The notes below the pieces were generated by a model, which had not been told where the DNA came from, ran no database searches, and saw only the letters and a program-made list of their open reading frames with translations. This document shows positions 9,529 through 18,900 of a stretch of DNA of 64,000 nt, piece after piece. This DNA comes from Colivivens sp964452915. GTDB taxonomy: Bacteria; Bacteroidota; Bacteroidia; Bacteroidales; Bacteroidaceae. Location: the NCBI GenBank assembly GCA_964452915.1, contig CAYVNW010000004.1, forward strand, positions 1 through 64,000, given 5' to 3'. The translations under genes were made by a program, and so were the position numbers. Position 1 is the stretch's first letter. Each line of letters starts with the position of its first letter.

Positions 9529-10404
9529 ATGACAAAACAAACAAAAGGATTCATAAATGGTATCGTGTCGGGCATATCGTTTGGCTTGATACCTTTATTT
9601 TCCATTCCTGTCATTGCGGCAGGTATGGGAAACGTGAGTATTTTAGTCTACCGCTTCCTGTTTGGGTCAATGGGCATGTTGCTTGTACTCATTTTCCGAC
9701 ACACCAACTTGCGGATTACATGGGGAGAGTTTTGGCGAATATCTGTTTTGTCCTTATTTTACAACGGCACAGCACTATGCACGCTTGAATGCTATCACTA
9801 TCTATCGTCGGGTGTAGCGACGGCCTTGGTGTATACCGACCCTGTGTGGTGCGCACTAATAGGACTTATATTCCTGGGCGACAAGTTCTCATGGCGGCTC
9901 ACGTCAGCCATACTGCTTGCGTCGTTAGGAGTGATGCTACTTACAGGGATGCTCAGCGGGGACGGTTCGTTTTCAGTGTTGGGAGTAATGTGGGGATTAC
10001 TTTCCGGATTGTGCTACGCCCTCTATCTTATCTTCCTTCCACGTCTAAGAGTGCGTGGAGTCACATCGCTCAAACTCACCTTCTATGTTTTCTTCCTTGG
10101 CATGATATACTTGTCATTATACAGCATTTTTGCTGAAGGAGGTGTAGAAAAAGTGAGCAACCTGCCATGTCTCATCAACCTAATATTGCTCGGACTCATT
10201 CCGACAGCACTCAGCAACATCTGCGTAACCATGTCACTGCGGCTCATCGACAGCACAATAGTTGCAATTCTCGGTGCGTTCGAACCTCTAACTGCCATGG
10301 TTGTAGGCATCTGCTTCCTGGGCGATGGATGGAGTTGGACAAGTATAGCCGGAGCCTCACTGATACTGGTTGCAGTCGGTATCCTATCGGCAAAGACCAC
10401 ATAA
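9529..10404 (+). CDS. EamA/DMT-family inner-membrane transporter
   Basis: 291 residues that are hydrophobic almost throughout, consistent with ten transmembrane helices arranged as two EamA repeats. The EamA-like signatures are ECYHYLSSGVATALVYTDPVWCALIGLIFLGD cut here in pieces: a conserved Tyr-Thr-Asp-Pro in helix 4 of the first repeat, and AILGAFEPLTAMVVGICFLG in the second. Members export amino acids, purines or other metabolites; the substrate cannot be told from sequence. It is a single-gene unit, divergent from the BNR gene. Its 3' end overlaps the antisense reverse-transcriptase remnant by about 20 bp. Confidence 0.88.
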   Translation: MTKQTKGFINGIVSGISFGLIPLFSIPVIAAGMGNVSILVYRFLFGSMGMLLVLIFRHTNLRITWGEFWRISVLSLFYNGTALCTLECYHYLSSGVATALVYTDPVWCALIGLIFLGDKFSWRLTSAILLASLGVMLLTGMLSGDGSFSVLGVMWGLLSGLCYALYLIFLPRLRVRGVTSLKLTFYVFFLGMIYLSLYSIFAEGGVEKVSNLPCLINLILLGLIPTALSNICVTMSLRLIDSTIVAILGAFEPLTAMVVGICFLGDGWSWTSIAGASLILVAVGILSAKTT

Positions 10405-10761
10405 GCATCGTACACATATCTGCCATATCTCGCACAGTGGAGTTCGCGCTTCATGCGGACCGTCAACTGCACCTCGCCTGCAAGCCGACTCCATTTCTTC
10501 CACGTGCCTCTGCATCCGCTTCAACGATGACCTGCTGATATACGTCCGGTGAGGCTTGATGAACGCACCAAGGAACTCCACTCCTCTATTGCAGTCTACA
10601 ATCACGGACTTGCCCTCATGCAGCCTCAGTTCGAGCCGGCTGAGGAGAAAATCTCTGGCCTTATCTCTTATCGCAAGAAGCCGTCTCTTGTCGGTGCATC
10701 CTGGCAATGCAGATGTAATGTGTGCTGACATCGGAGATGTCAGTGCTGCAGCCTTGAGCAT
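10384..10761 (-). pseudogene. Truncated reverse-transcriptase remnant (thumb segment, DGR/group-II-like)
   Basis: Read on the minus strand, residues about 22-75 give TDKRRLLAIRDKARDFLLSR, then LELRLHEGKSVIV, GVEFLGAFIKPHRTYISR and SLKRMQRHVEEM. This matches the region just after the catalytic YxDD motif in bacterial reverse transcriptases, in particular those of diversity-generating retroelements (leucine-rich helix, L-L-H/N-x-K, G-V-x-F-L-G-x-x-I-K-P-x-R-x-Y). The palm with YxDD is absent, the first 20 residues look unrelated, and the end runs into the DMT gene without a recognisable C-terminal domain. I see no template/variable repeat or target gene nearby, so this is a decayed fragment. 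Recognition is by motif only. Confidence 0.6.
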
Positions 10762-10845
10762 GATCGCTTAACATAGAGTTGAAGTAAGTATAGTCAGAGT
10801 ACTCAGTGATGACTATCAGTAAAAGACAAAAAGCCCGTCCAATCA

Positions 10846-10911
10846 TTGTTTGGCATTTGCCTGACAATCGTTGAGCATTTGCCAAACAATCGTTTGGCAT
10901 TTGCCAGACGA
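10846..10911. repeat. 22-bp-period palindrome array B (three units)
   Basis: Three adjoining 22-bp units (10846, 10868, 10890) align without gaps around GCATTTGCC at 10853, 10875 and 10897. The third unit is a near-perfect dyad: nine Watson-Crick pairs and one G-T pair around a central TT. The first and second have one and three more mismatches. The array lies 85 bp from the 5' end of the reverse-transcriptase remnant. Confidence 0.75.
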
Positions 10912-11490
10912 TTGTACAAACAGTCATCAGTCACAATTAGTTGGTTCTGACAATTGCCATAATAGCGGCTTCTCCAATCTAAAAGTATATGGATTCAAGA
11001 ATCAGTTAATGGATTAATCAAATCGGATTGAAGTGAAAGAACACAACAACAGTACACAACTCCAATGGAAGATTGTGTACAATATGTACATAATAAAAGC
11101 GCGGAATTGAAAGAATTTGCAAGTGGGGATTGGCCAACTTTTGTCCTATCCCCTTATACACTCTTTGGCTGTCGGTCTCTACACGGCAGTAAAAGTGTGT
11201 CTCATGTGCCTGTGTGTCATGCCTTGTGACCATTGACTTGTATGTTCTTTGCAAAGTTAGTATTTTATTTATAAATGACAAACTTTATTAAAAAGAATTT
11301 GATACTCGAGTCTGATATCAACTCTATGTACTTAAAGATAGTTACAGAACTGCATCCGTATTATTTGCAACACCATGGAATCTTTACATTGTGGGGTGTG
11401 CCTTTCTAATCACATAGAACTACAACAAGAAAAGGCATCTCCTTCATAAAGCATGAATGCATGAAGAAAGAAAAAAAACACGGTTAAATA
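10912..11490. other. Long intergenic stretch with no supported gene
   Basis: Between array B and the gdhA promoter I find no recognisable gene or RNA. One 87-codon minus-strand frame (11018-11281) has no family-like features and is not called. A CAAAGTTA box at about 11251-11258 resembles a minus-strand Bacteroidota -7 element but has no clear gene to serve. Confidence 0.5.
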
Positions 11491-11522
11491 TTTTGCGATA
11501 CAAATTCAATTTACTACATTTG
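11491..11522 (+). promoter_or_regulatory. gdhA promoter, Bacteroidota type
   Basis: TTTTG at 11491-11495, a 19-bp spacer, then TACATTTG at 11515-11522. Transcription would start near 11529, leaving a leader of about 75 nt before the gdhA ATG at 11604. Confidence 0.75.
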
Positions 11523-11603
11523 CATATACATTCAAAAACTATGCAGGGAAGTACCCCTACACAGATGAAATAATCAATTCCAATATATAAACCAACAACT
11601 ATT

Positions 11604-12941
11604 ATGGAAATCCAAAAAATCATGGCTCAGCTTGAAGCCAAGCATCCTGGAGAAAAAGAATATCTTCAGGCAGTTAAGGAAGTGTTGTTGTCAATTAGTG
11701 ATATCTACAACCAGCACCCTGAATTCGAGAAAGCGAAAATCATTGAGAGACTTGTGGAACCTGAACGTATCATCACCTTCCGTGTGCCTTGGGTGGACGA
11801 TAAGGGTGAGGTACAAGTGAACCTTGGCTACCGTGTGCAGTTTAACAGTGCAATTGGCCCATACAAAGGCGGTCTTCGTTTTCATGCATCGGTGAATCTC
11901 AGCATTCTGAAGTTCCTCGGCTTTGAGCAGATATTCAAGAATGCACTGACCACACTGCCTATGGGTGGAGGCAAAGGAGGCTCGGACTTCTCGCCACGCG
12001 GTAAAAGCGAAGCTGAAATCATGCGCTTCTGCCAGGCTTTCATGAGTGAACTGTTCCGTTACGTAGGTCCTGAAATCGACATTCCAGCAGGCGATATAGG
12101 AGTCGGTGCACGTGAGATTGGCTACCTGTTCGGTCAATACAAGAAGCTCACTCGTGAATGGAGCGGAGTGCTCACAGGAAAGGGACTTGAATATGGAGGT
12201 TCACTCGTACGTCCTGAGGCTACAGGTTTCGGCGGATTGTATTTTGTACGCGAGATGTTGCAAGACAAGGGTATAGACATCAAAGGCAAGACAATAGCAA
12301 TTTCCGGCTTTGGAAACGTTGCATGGGGTGCAACAACCAAGGCGACACAACTTGGAGCCAAAGTGATCACCATCTCTGGACCAGACGGATATATTTACGA
12401 TCCGGAAGGACTTGATGAAGAGAAGATAGCATATATGCTCGAATTGCGTGCCAGCGGAAATGATATCTGTGCTCCATACGCTGACAAATTCCCTGGCAGT
12501 ACGTTCATAGCAAACAAACGCCCGTGGGAAGTTAAGTGTGACATAGCGTTACCATGTGCCACTCAAAACGAACTGAATGGTGACGATGCACAACAGCTGA
12601 TCAAAAATGGTGTGACCTGTGTCGGCGAGATAAGCAATATGGGATGCACACCGGAGGCAATTGACCTGTTTATTGTCAACAAGATGCTTTACGCTCCTGG
12701 GAAAGCAGTCAATGCAGGAGGTGTAGCTACATCAGGACTTGAGATGAGCCAAAACGCAATGCACCTGAGCTGGAGTGCAAAGGAAGTTGATGAAAGACTT
12801 CACCACATCATGCACGGGATCCACGAACAGTGTCTGCAATACGGCAAGGAGCCTGACGGCTATGTGAACTATGTGAAAGGTGCAAACATAGCAGGGTTCA
12901 TGAAGGTTGCAAAAGCGATGATGGCTCAAGGCATTGTATAA
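11604..12941 (+). CDS. gdhA: NADP-type glutamate dehydrogenase
   Basis: 445 residues, the normal size for the hexameric bacterial enzyme that makes glutamate from 2-oxoglutarate and ammonia. The substrate-binding segments are visible: YKGGLRFH, LTTLPMGGGKGGSDF with the catalytic and binding lysines, and PAGDIGVG with the conserved Asp. The dinucleotide-binding GFGNVAWG lies near residue 236. The C-terminal NAGGVATSGLEMSQNA motif is intact. It is a single-gene unit behind a strong promoter, and the convergent EEP gene ends 23 bp downstream. In gut Bacteroidota this enzyme is a main route of ammonia assimilation. Confidence 0.97.
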   Translation: MEIQKIMAQLEAKHPGEKEYLQAVKEVLLSISDIYNQHPEFEKAKIIERLVEPERIITFRVPWVDDKGEVQVNLGYRVQFNSAIGPYKGGLRFHASVNLSILKFLGFEQIFKNALTTLPMGGGKGGSDFSPRGKSEAEIMRFCQAFMSELFRYVGPEIDIPAGDIGVGAREIGYLFGQYKKLTREWSGVLTGKGLEYGGSLVRPEATGFGGLYFVREMLQDKGIDIKGKTIAISGFGNVAWGATTKATQLGAKVITISGPDGYIYDPEGLDEEKIAYMLELRASGNDICAPYADKFPGSTFIANKRPWEVKCDIALPCATQNELNGDDAQQLIKNGVTCVGEISNMGCTPEAIDLFIVNKMLYAPGKAVNAGGVATSGLEMSQNAMHLSWSAKEVDERLHHIMHGIHEQCLQYGKEPDGYVNYVKGANIAGFMKVAKAMMAQGIV

Positions 12942-12964
12942 ATCACTTCGTTTTCGACATTAAT

Positions 12965-13927
12965 TCAATTAAATCTCAGCTTCAGCATCACCGGAAGGTG
13001 ATCGCTGAAGCCTTTGTTGTACTTATAGCCTATATACGTACGAAAAGGCTTTAGACCTCCGAATTTCGTGTCATCTTCAAGCAGGAATGGGAAGTTGAGT
13101 ATGTACGGTTTACTCCCAACAAGATTCCTACTTACTATTATTTGGTCTATGCAATCCCAAAAGCCGTTATATTTATATGTGCCTTTCACTATTGCTTTCT
13201 TGCTCTGGTCGATCAATGCATACTGTGTCGACAAGTTCACCAAGTTAGTAAAATAAGTCTTACAAAGTTTGGATTCAGGACCATCATTGAAGTCGCCTAA
13301 AATCACAATATTCGGTTCGTTTCTAACTGAACACAACGAGTCGAGCGACTGCATGACTGTGCCCGCCACCACTTCACGGTTGCGCATGCTCTGTTTGCCA
13401 TTCAATTTTGACGGCAAATGGACGACATAAATATCCAGTGTGTCTCCGCTGCCGGCAGTTCCACTCACGTAAAGTACGTCCCTGGTTGCTGATGTTGTGT
13501 GAGCACGTATAGAATGATGATGCAACGGATGGAAAGCGAACGGTGAATATAACAAAGCAACGTCAATGCCACGAACATCTGCAGAATGAGTCATAATGTA
13601 CTCGTAGCCGACAGACGCAAGAGGTGTACGTCGTGTCAGATAAGACAGCACAGTGTCATTTTCTACTTCCTCAAGGCAAACTATGTCAACAGGCACTGCA
13701 GTGCTTGCCGCAGCGATTACCTTTCCGATTTTGTCCAATTTCTGAAACATGCGCCAACGGGTCCATCGCTTTGCGCTGCCTGGCAGGTATTCTGTATCGT
13801 TCTTCCCTACATCATGAATTGTGTCGAACGCATTCTCACAATTGTATGACATGATGGTGAGTTCCTGCGGAGACATGGCAGACGGACTTACGAGCAGAAT
13901 GACTATTATTATAATTGTTGTTTTCAT
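12965..13927 (-). CDS. Exported endonuclease/exonuclease/phosphatase-family protein
   Basis: About 320 residues from the ATG at 13927, which begins directly with a signal peptide (MKTTIIIIVILLVSPSAMS); the in-frame start at 13999 adds 24 residues without signal character. EEP-fold motifs are present: MSYNCENAFD (metal-binding Asn), CLEEVEND (catalytic Glu), YVVHLPSK, ILGDFNDGPES (Asp-x-Asn) and GFSDHLPVML (Asp-His). Such exported proteins are often annotated as nucleases or lipid phosphatases; the substrate is not clear. Its end faces gdhA, and the nucleotidyltransferase gene lies upstream on the same strand, 75 bp away. Confidence 0.87.
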   Translation of the reverse strand: MKTTIIIIVILLVSPSAMSPQELTIMSYNCENAFDTIHDVGKNDTEYLPGSAKRWTRWRMFQKLDKIGKVIAAASTAVPVDIVCLEEVENDTVLSYLTRRTPLASVGYEYIMTHSADVRGIDVALLYSPFAFHPLHHHSIRAHTTSATRDVLYVSGTAGSGDTLDIYVVHLPSKLNGKQSMRNREVVAGTVMQSLDSLCSVRNEPNIVILGDFNDGPESKLCKTYFTNLVNLSTQYALIDQSKKAIVKGTYKYNGFWDCIDQIIVSRNLVGSKPYILNFPFLLEDDTKFGGLKPFRTYIGYKYNKGFSDHLPVMLKLRFN

Positions 13928-14002
13928 ATAGTTGTTACTGTTGCAAAAAAGAACGTCCCCTCCAGTACATCTGTACGGGAAGGGACATTTATTTATCAAC
14001 TG

Positions 14003-14911
14003 TTAAAACAATTTGTCAGGGTATACCCCTGCATCAACTAGCGATTTGATGCGTGCGACCGTGTCCGGACGGTCGGCTGCATAAGTTACACCAAACCATT
14101 TACTTGTCGTGTCGAGAACCTCAACAGTTGATGTTCCGCTATTGATGAGTTTACTTACTACCAATGGGATGAAAAACTCCGATTTAGGATTTGCCATGTT
14201 CTTAGGGTCGCTAAGGAATTCCTTGAAATGTTCCTCACTATGTTGGAAATAGTCAGGGGTAAAGCCCCACATATTCATGGACACAGGTGCATTCTCTTCG
14301 ATACCTATCCATTCATCACCATCCTTATAGCAAATTTTCCCGTTTACACGCATTATCTCAGTACGCTCAACTACATCCGTCAGATGATGTTTGTCATTAG
14401 TTGCACAAATGCCACGTGCAACAGATCCGTTCTCACTCAATGTGTTGCAAACGCGGAAGCCTACCATAGCATATTTGTTAGTCGAGCCTTCAGGTAGTCC
14501 GGTGAGGAACTTTCCGATTGTTTCAAATGCATCACGACCATAGAAGTCGTCACAGTTGATAACACAGAAAGGCTCCTTTATGATGTCTTTTCCCATCAGA
14601 ACCGCATGATTTGTACCCCAAGGCTTAACACGGTTCTCAGGGACGCTAAACCCTTCCGGTAGAGCGTCGAGAGACTGGAAGCAGAGCTTACATTCTACCT
14701 TACCCTCGTATTTAGAAAGGATCTGCGACCGGAACTGGTCTTCAAAATCTTTACGTATCACCCATACGATCTTGCCAAATCCGGCACGTATAGCGTCATA
14801 AATGCTGTAATCCATAATAGTCTCACCATTTGGACCCAGACCATCAAGCTGCTTCAAGCCTCCATATCGGCTTCCCATACCAGCAGCAAGTAGAAAAAGA
14901 GTTGGTTTCAT
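14003..14911 (-). CDS. Sugar-phosphate nucleotidyltransferase family protein
   Basis: 302 residues. The NTP-transferase signature LLAAGMGSRYGGLKQLDGLG is at the N-terminus, followed by ETIMDYSIYDA and the metal-binding segment CVINCDDFYGRDA near residue 120. The family joins a nucleoside triphosphate to a sugar 1-phosphate in the cytoplasm. The sequence lacks the extra C-terminal domains of GlmU or GlgC, so the substrate is open. The ROK kinase lies just upstream on the same strand (106 bp apart); a CAAAGTTA box at 14944-14951 suggests a separate minus-strand promoter. Confidence 0.85.
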   Translation of the reverse strand: MKPTLFLLAAGMGSRYGGLKQLDGLGPNGETIMDYSIYDAIRAGFGKIVWVIRKDFEDQFRSQILSKYEGKVECKLCFQSLDALPEGFSVPENRVKPWGTNHAVLMGKDIIKEPFCVINCDDFYGRDAFETIGKFLTGLPEGSTNKYAMVGFRVCNTLSENGSVARGICATNDKHHLTDVVERTEIMRVNGKICYKDGDEWIGIEENAPVSMNMWGFTPDYFQHSEEHFKEFLSDPKNMANPKSEFFIPLVVSKLINSGTSTVEVLDTTSKWFGVTYAADRPDTVARIKSLVDAGVYPDKLF

Positions 14912-15017
14912 ATATTTATTCGTTTAATATTAAAATGTGTCTGCAAAGTTAGCAAAAATAACGTACAACATCAACATGAAAAGCTCTTTATTCAAGAATA
15001 TTCATAATAACGCTTGA

Positions 15018-15971
15018 TTACCATACAATTGCCGAAGCACCAAGAACAGCTGCATCGGAATCCTTGATTGAGGAAATCAACAATTTTGTACGTCCTTTAT
15101 ATATATTCATGACATTGTCTTCCATCGCCTCGTAAGTATATTTGCGGATGAAGTCACCGGCTTTCACCAGTCCTCCGAAAAGTATGATCGCCTCAGGGTT
15201 GGAGAAAGCGATGAAGTTTGCAAAAGCATGTCCGAGTATTGTTCCTGTTTCCTTGAATATTCTTATAGCCATCTCGTCACCTTTCACCGCAGCGTCATAA
15301 ATATCTTTCGATGTGATGTCATCAATCTTCAGATTTCGCAACAATGAAGGAAGTTCAGAAGTCTGGAGCAGTTCTTTGGCTGTACGTGCCACACCTGTCG
15401 CCGAACAGTAAGTTTCCAAACATCCTTTTCTGCCACAACCACACTGACGTCCGTTCTGCCGAACGATTACATGGCCGAGTTCTCCTGCGAACCCATCATT
15501 TCCATACACCATTTTACCGTCGATTACGATGCCCGATCCGACACCAGTACCAAGTGTAATCATGATGAAGTTGTTGAGATCTTTAGCTACACCATAAGCC
15601 TTCTCACCGAGAGCAGCAGCATTAGCATCATTAGTTGCCTTTACCTGCATACCGTCGAGTTCCAGACTGAACAAGTCGGCAAGAGATATCACAATTCCCT
15701 TCCACGGGAGATTTGCTGCATACTCAATAGTTCCATGATAATAGTTAGCATTTGGAGCGCCTATGCCAAGTCCTGCTATTTCACTGGGCTTGATATTCCG
15801 GCTCTCATACAAATTCCTCACTCTTTCACTTACATTCTTTATGTAATCATCAAGCACAGGGTAGTCTCGTGTCTTGACTGCATCAGACGCAATGATCTCG
15901 CCCTTTTTATTGACAATTCCGAAGACAGTATTTGTACCGCCTATGTCCATTCCTATTGCATACGTTGCCAT
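15018..15971 (-). CDS. ROK-family sugar kinase (glucokinase-like)
   Basis: 317 residues. The ATP-binding MDIGGTNTVFGIV is at the N-terminus, the sugar-binding segment includes NDANAAALGE and TLGTGVGSGIV, and the ROK zinc motif appears as GHVIVRQNGRQCGCGRKGC followed by LETYCS. There is no N-terminal helix-turn-helix, so this is a kinase rather than a ROK repressor. It probably phosphorylates glucose or a related hexose. It lies 13 bp downstream of the PL11 gene end on the same strand, so it may be co-transcribed with it, although PL11 acts on a different sugar chain. Confidence 0.9.
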   Translation of the reverse strand: MATYAIGMDIGGTNTVFGIVNKKGEIIASDAVKTRDYPVLDDYIKNVSERVRNLYESRNIKPSEIAGLGIGAPNANYYHGTIEYAANLPWKGIVISLADLFSLELDGMQVKATNDANAAALGEKAYGVAKDLNNFIMITLGTGVGSGIVIDGKMVYGNDGFAGELGHVIVRQNGRQCGCGRKGCLETYCSATGVARTAKELLQTSELPSLLRNLKIDDITSKDIYDAAVKGDEMAIRIFKETGTILGHAFANFIAFSNPEAIILFGGLVKAGDFIRKYTYEAMEDNVMNIYKGRTKLLISSIKDSDAAVLGASAIVW

Positions 15972-15984
15972 ATCAGATTTATTA

Positions 15985-18900
15985 TTAATTGTCCCTTATA
16001 TTATCGTATATTTGTAACACATCCTGAGTATCGACTACACCATCGTTATTTGCATCTTCCACAACCCCTGTAGCATCTCCGCTATCGTGAGTCCTCATAT
16101 AGTCATATATTTGTAAGACATCTTGTGTGTCGACCATTCCGTCATTGTTTATGTCATTACGTCCTATAATACGCAATATTCCCTCTTTTATATGGCTTGT
16201 GTCCCAAACAAACACATTTGGCAGGTCAAACTTAGGATTTCCAATTATTTTTTCAGCCTGGAATACCCTGACAGAGTCCCCAACCGTGAGGCTTGACATA
16301 CTACTTAACACGACTTTTATCGTACCGTTTATAGTTAGAGTCTTTACATTCGTCATATAAGCACAACCGGCATTCGATTCTGTGGCGCCTTTGCGCGCAC
16401 ATGTTTGATAAGTTCCCTGTACTCCTATAGTTACATTCTTACTGCCCATATCGAGTGAGCCGGAGAACGAAGTAGGAAGTGCACCTACTTGCAGTGTTCC
16501 GTTGACAGTAAACAATGAGTTTGTCAGAGATCCCACACCCGAAAGTATCGCATCTTTCGACACGGTGAGCGCACCTGTACCCAAAGCTGCGCCAGAGTTG
16601 ACGTGCAGTTCTCCGTCAGCTATTGTGATCGCGCCTGTATTGTCCCATACGCCCTTTACTGTCATCTTGCAGTCACCAACCTTAGTGAATTTGTCACTAC
16701 CTGTTACGACTCCGTCGAATGTAAAGTTCGTACTGTCGTTTCCAACCTGCCATGTATTAGCCGAAGCTGTGGAATTGTTGGAAAAAGAGCTGAAACCACC
16801 AAGCGAACCATCACCTGTCAGTTGTCCGATACGGAGTGTCTTGCCAGAATTCTGTACATACACACCTGAAGGAATATTCAATGTCCAACCATCGCCGCCA
16901 CTACTTGTATCGAAAGTAAACCGACCATCAGAAGCGATTGCAGCAGACGCAACCAACGTCCCTTCAAATTTCGACATATTCAGTTTCAGAGGGGTGCGTG
17001 TTGCCACCCATCCGTTACCTTGCTCGGCTGCACTGTAGACCGTGATCTGTCCGTCACCTGTCAGCGCGAGACTTGTAGTACTTCTGTTCACCGTCGTCAA
17101 TGATGCTTTCGCTCCACTTGCCACATTTATAGGCGCACTGGTGAATCCACTTCCCATAATGGAAGCCGTACCTTGCAACTCAACAGCGTTAGCTGCCTTT
17201 GCCGTCGCATTTACCGTTCCCGCAGCTACAATCATCTTGCTCACAGTACCAGCATTATTAATTGTCAGCCATCCACTACCCTTCTTGGTGAGTATAGTCC
17301 CCGAGAAAGCAGCATTCTGTGTGAAATTGCCAGAGTTGTCAATAACGCCTCCTTCTATACCCACGAATTTGATTGGAGAGCCATTGATAATCGACTCTGA
17401 ATTCTGCAGTGTCGCTCCGTTCTCCATCGTAAATTTACTTGCAATTGTAGTTTTTGCACCAAGATTACCATTTGCCTTATTATCGTTTGCGAGTGCATTG
17501 ATAATGATGGTTCCGCCTCTCAAATAGTTACCGCCAGTGTATGAGTTCTCATTAGTGATCCTTACCGATCCAGTACCTTCTTTTACAAAAGCCGAACCTT
17601 CTTGAATCGAACCTGTACCCGAAAGAGTATAATTCTTTGTTGAGTTGTTAAATCGCACCGTATCAGCAACCACATCATCCTCAATATTTACTGTGGTTGT
17701 AATTGCCTCATCAGTGAAGTTCACTATATCACCTTTTACAAAATAGTCCGCGATTTTTGCAGTATCTCCGAAATCGTAGAAGTTGGTTGACTTCGCATAA
17801 TCCCAGACATTTGATGATGCTCCGGTCCATGTAATCTCTGAAGCTCCGCGCACGGAACCAAGTGTTAGAACAACATTACTGTCAGCATCAATAGAAAGTC
17901 CCGCTTTAAGATCGGTTATACCCTCTATCTTTATGTTAGCAAGTGATCCTGTAAGATGTTTCACCTTACCTATAATATAGTCACCCGGCTCAAGCGTTGT
18001 AGCACCTTCGATTTTGTGTTCAACAATCTCTATGACTGGTTGTATATATGCAGGACCATAGTTCTGCCATACTTCAGCGGTTTTCTTCTCAACGCTCATT
18101 GCCTCAGTGTTGATTCTATCAGCCTTGAAACCGTCAGAATATACATCAAGTATAATCCGCGAGCCGAATCCGAGACTTAACATGCTGTCGACAGTGATTG
18201 TTCCTACTTTGTCTGCTCCACCAGGTCGTATTATCGATCCGTAGTCAGCCTTTATACTCTTAAACTCGCCTCCATCGGAATTGAGTTCCGCAAAGCGGTT
18301 GAGCCATAAAGGAGATTTTTTTATTGTTCCATTGAAATTGAGCGTACCTGCCCATACATTCGTCTCTCCTGTATATGTCATGTCAACCGCAGGCAGGTTA
18401 AGTATACCATCTCCTTGCTTCACAAGACGCATTGTACCAGTAAGAGCTCCACCTGTCACGTCACATGTATAGTATGAGTAATTGATTGGTGTATTCTGAA
18501 TTGTCGTGTTACTCTCCGCCGTACCTTCAACTTTTGAAGGTACATAGAATGTAATCATGTATGGAGCCGCACCATCCTGTATATTGATCTTTGTGTCATT
18601 CATCTCGCATACGATAAGATGTTCGTCCTGTGAGGTGATTGTGCCTCCATTTGCGATCTCCACACGATTTGTCATTGTATTCGTAGGAGGCGCGACTGTT
18701 ATGCCTTCCAACTGACCAAGGAAATATGATTTGTGAGGTGGTTGGTTGTATCCCATAGTTTGCCATACCATAGCGTTGCGGTACTGGTGGTCAGACCAGA
18801 GAGTTGGAATTCTGTAGGTAGTTGGATAGTTAGTCGTGTAAATCACAAACGCATTATCACCATAGCGCAGCACCATCTCCTCACGCCAGTCACCAAATAT

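Noticed and set aside
10370..10552. Plus-strand frame reading RFNDDLLIYVR, resembling a reverse-transcriptase YxDD box
   Set aside because: It is antisense to the better-supported minus-strand reverse-transcriptase fragment, and nothing around it in that frame resembles the family; chance match.
11018..11281. 87-codon minus-strand frame in the intergenic region before gdhA
   Set aside because: Composition and neighbours give no sign of a real protein, and I recognise no family.
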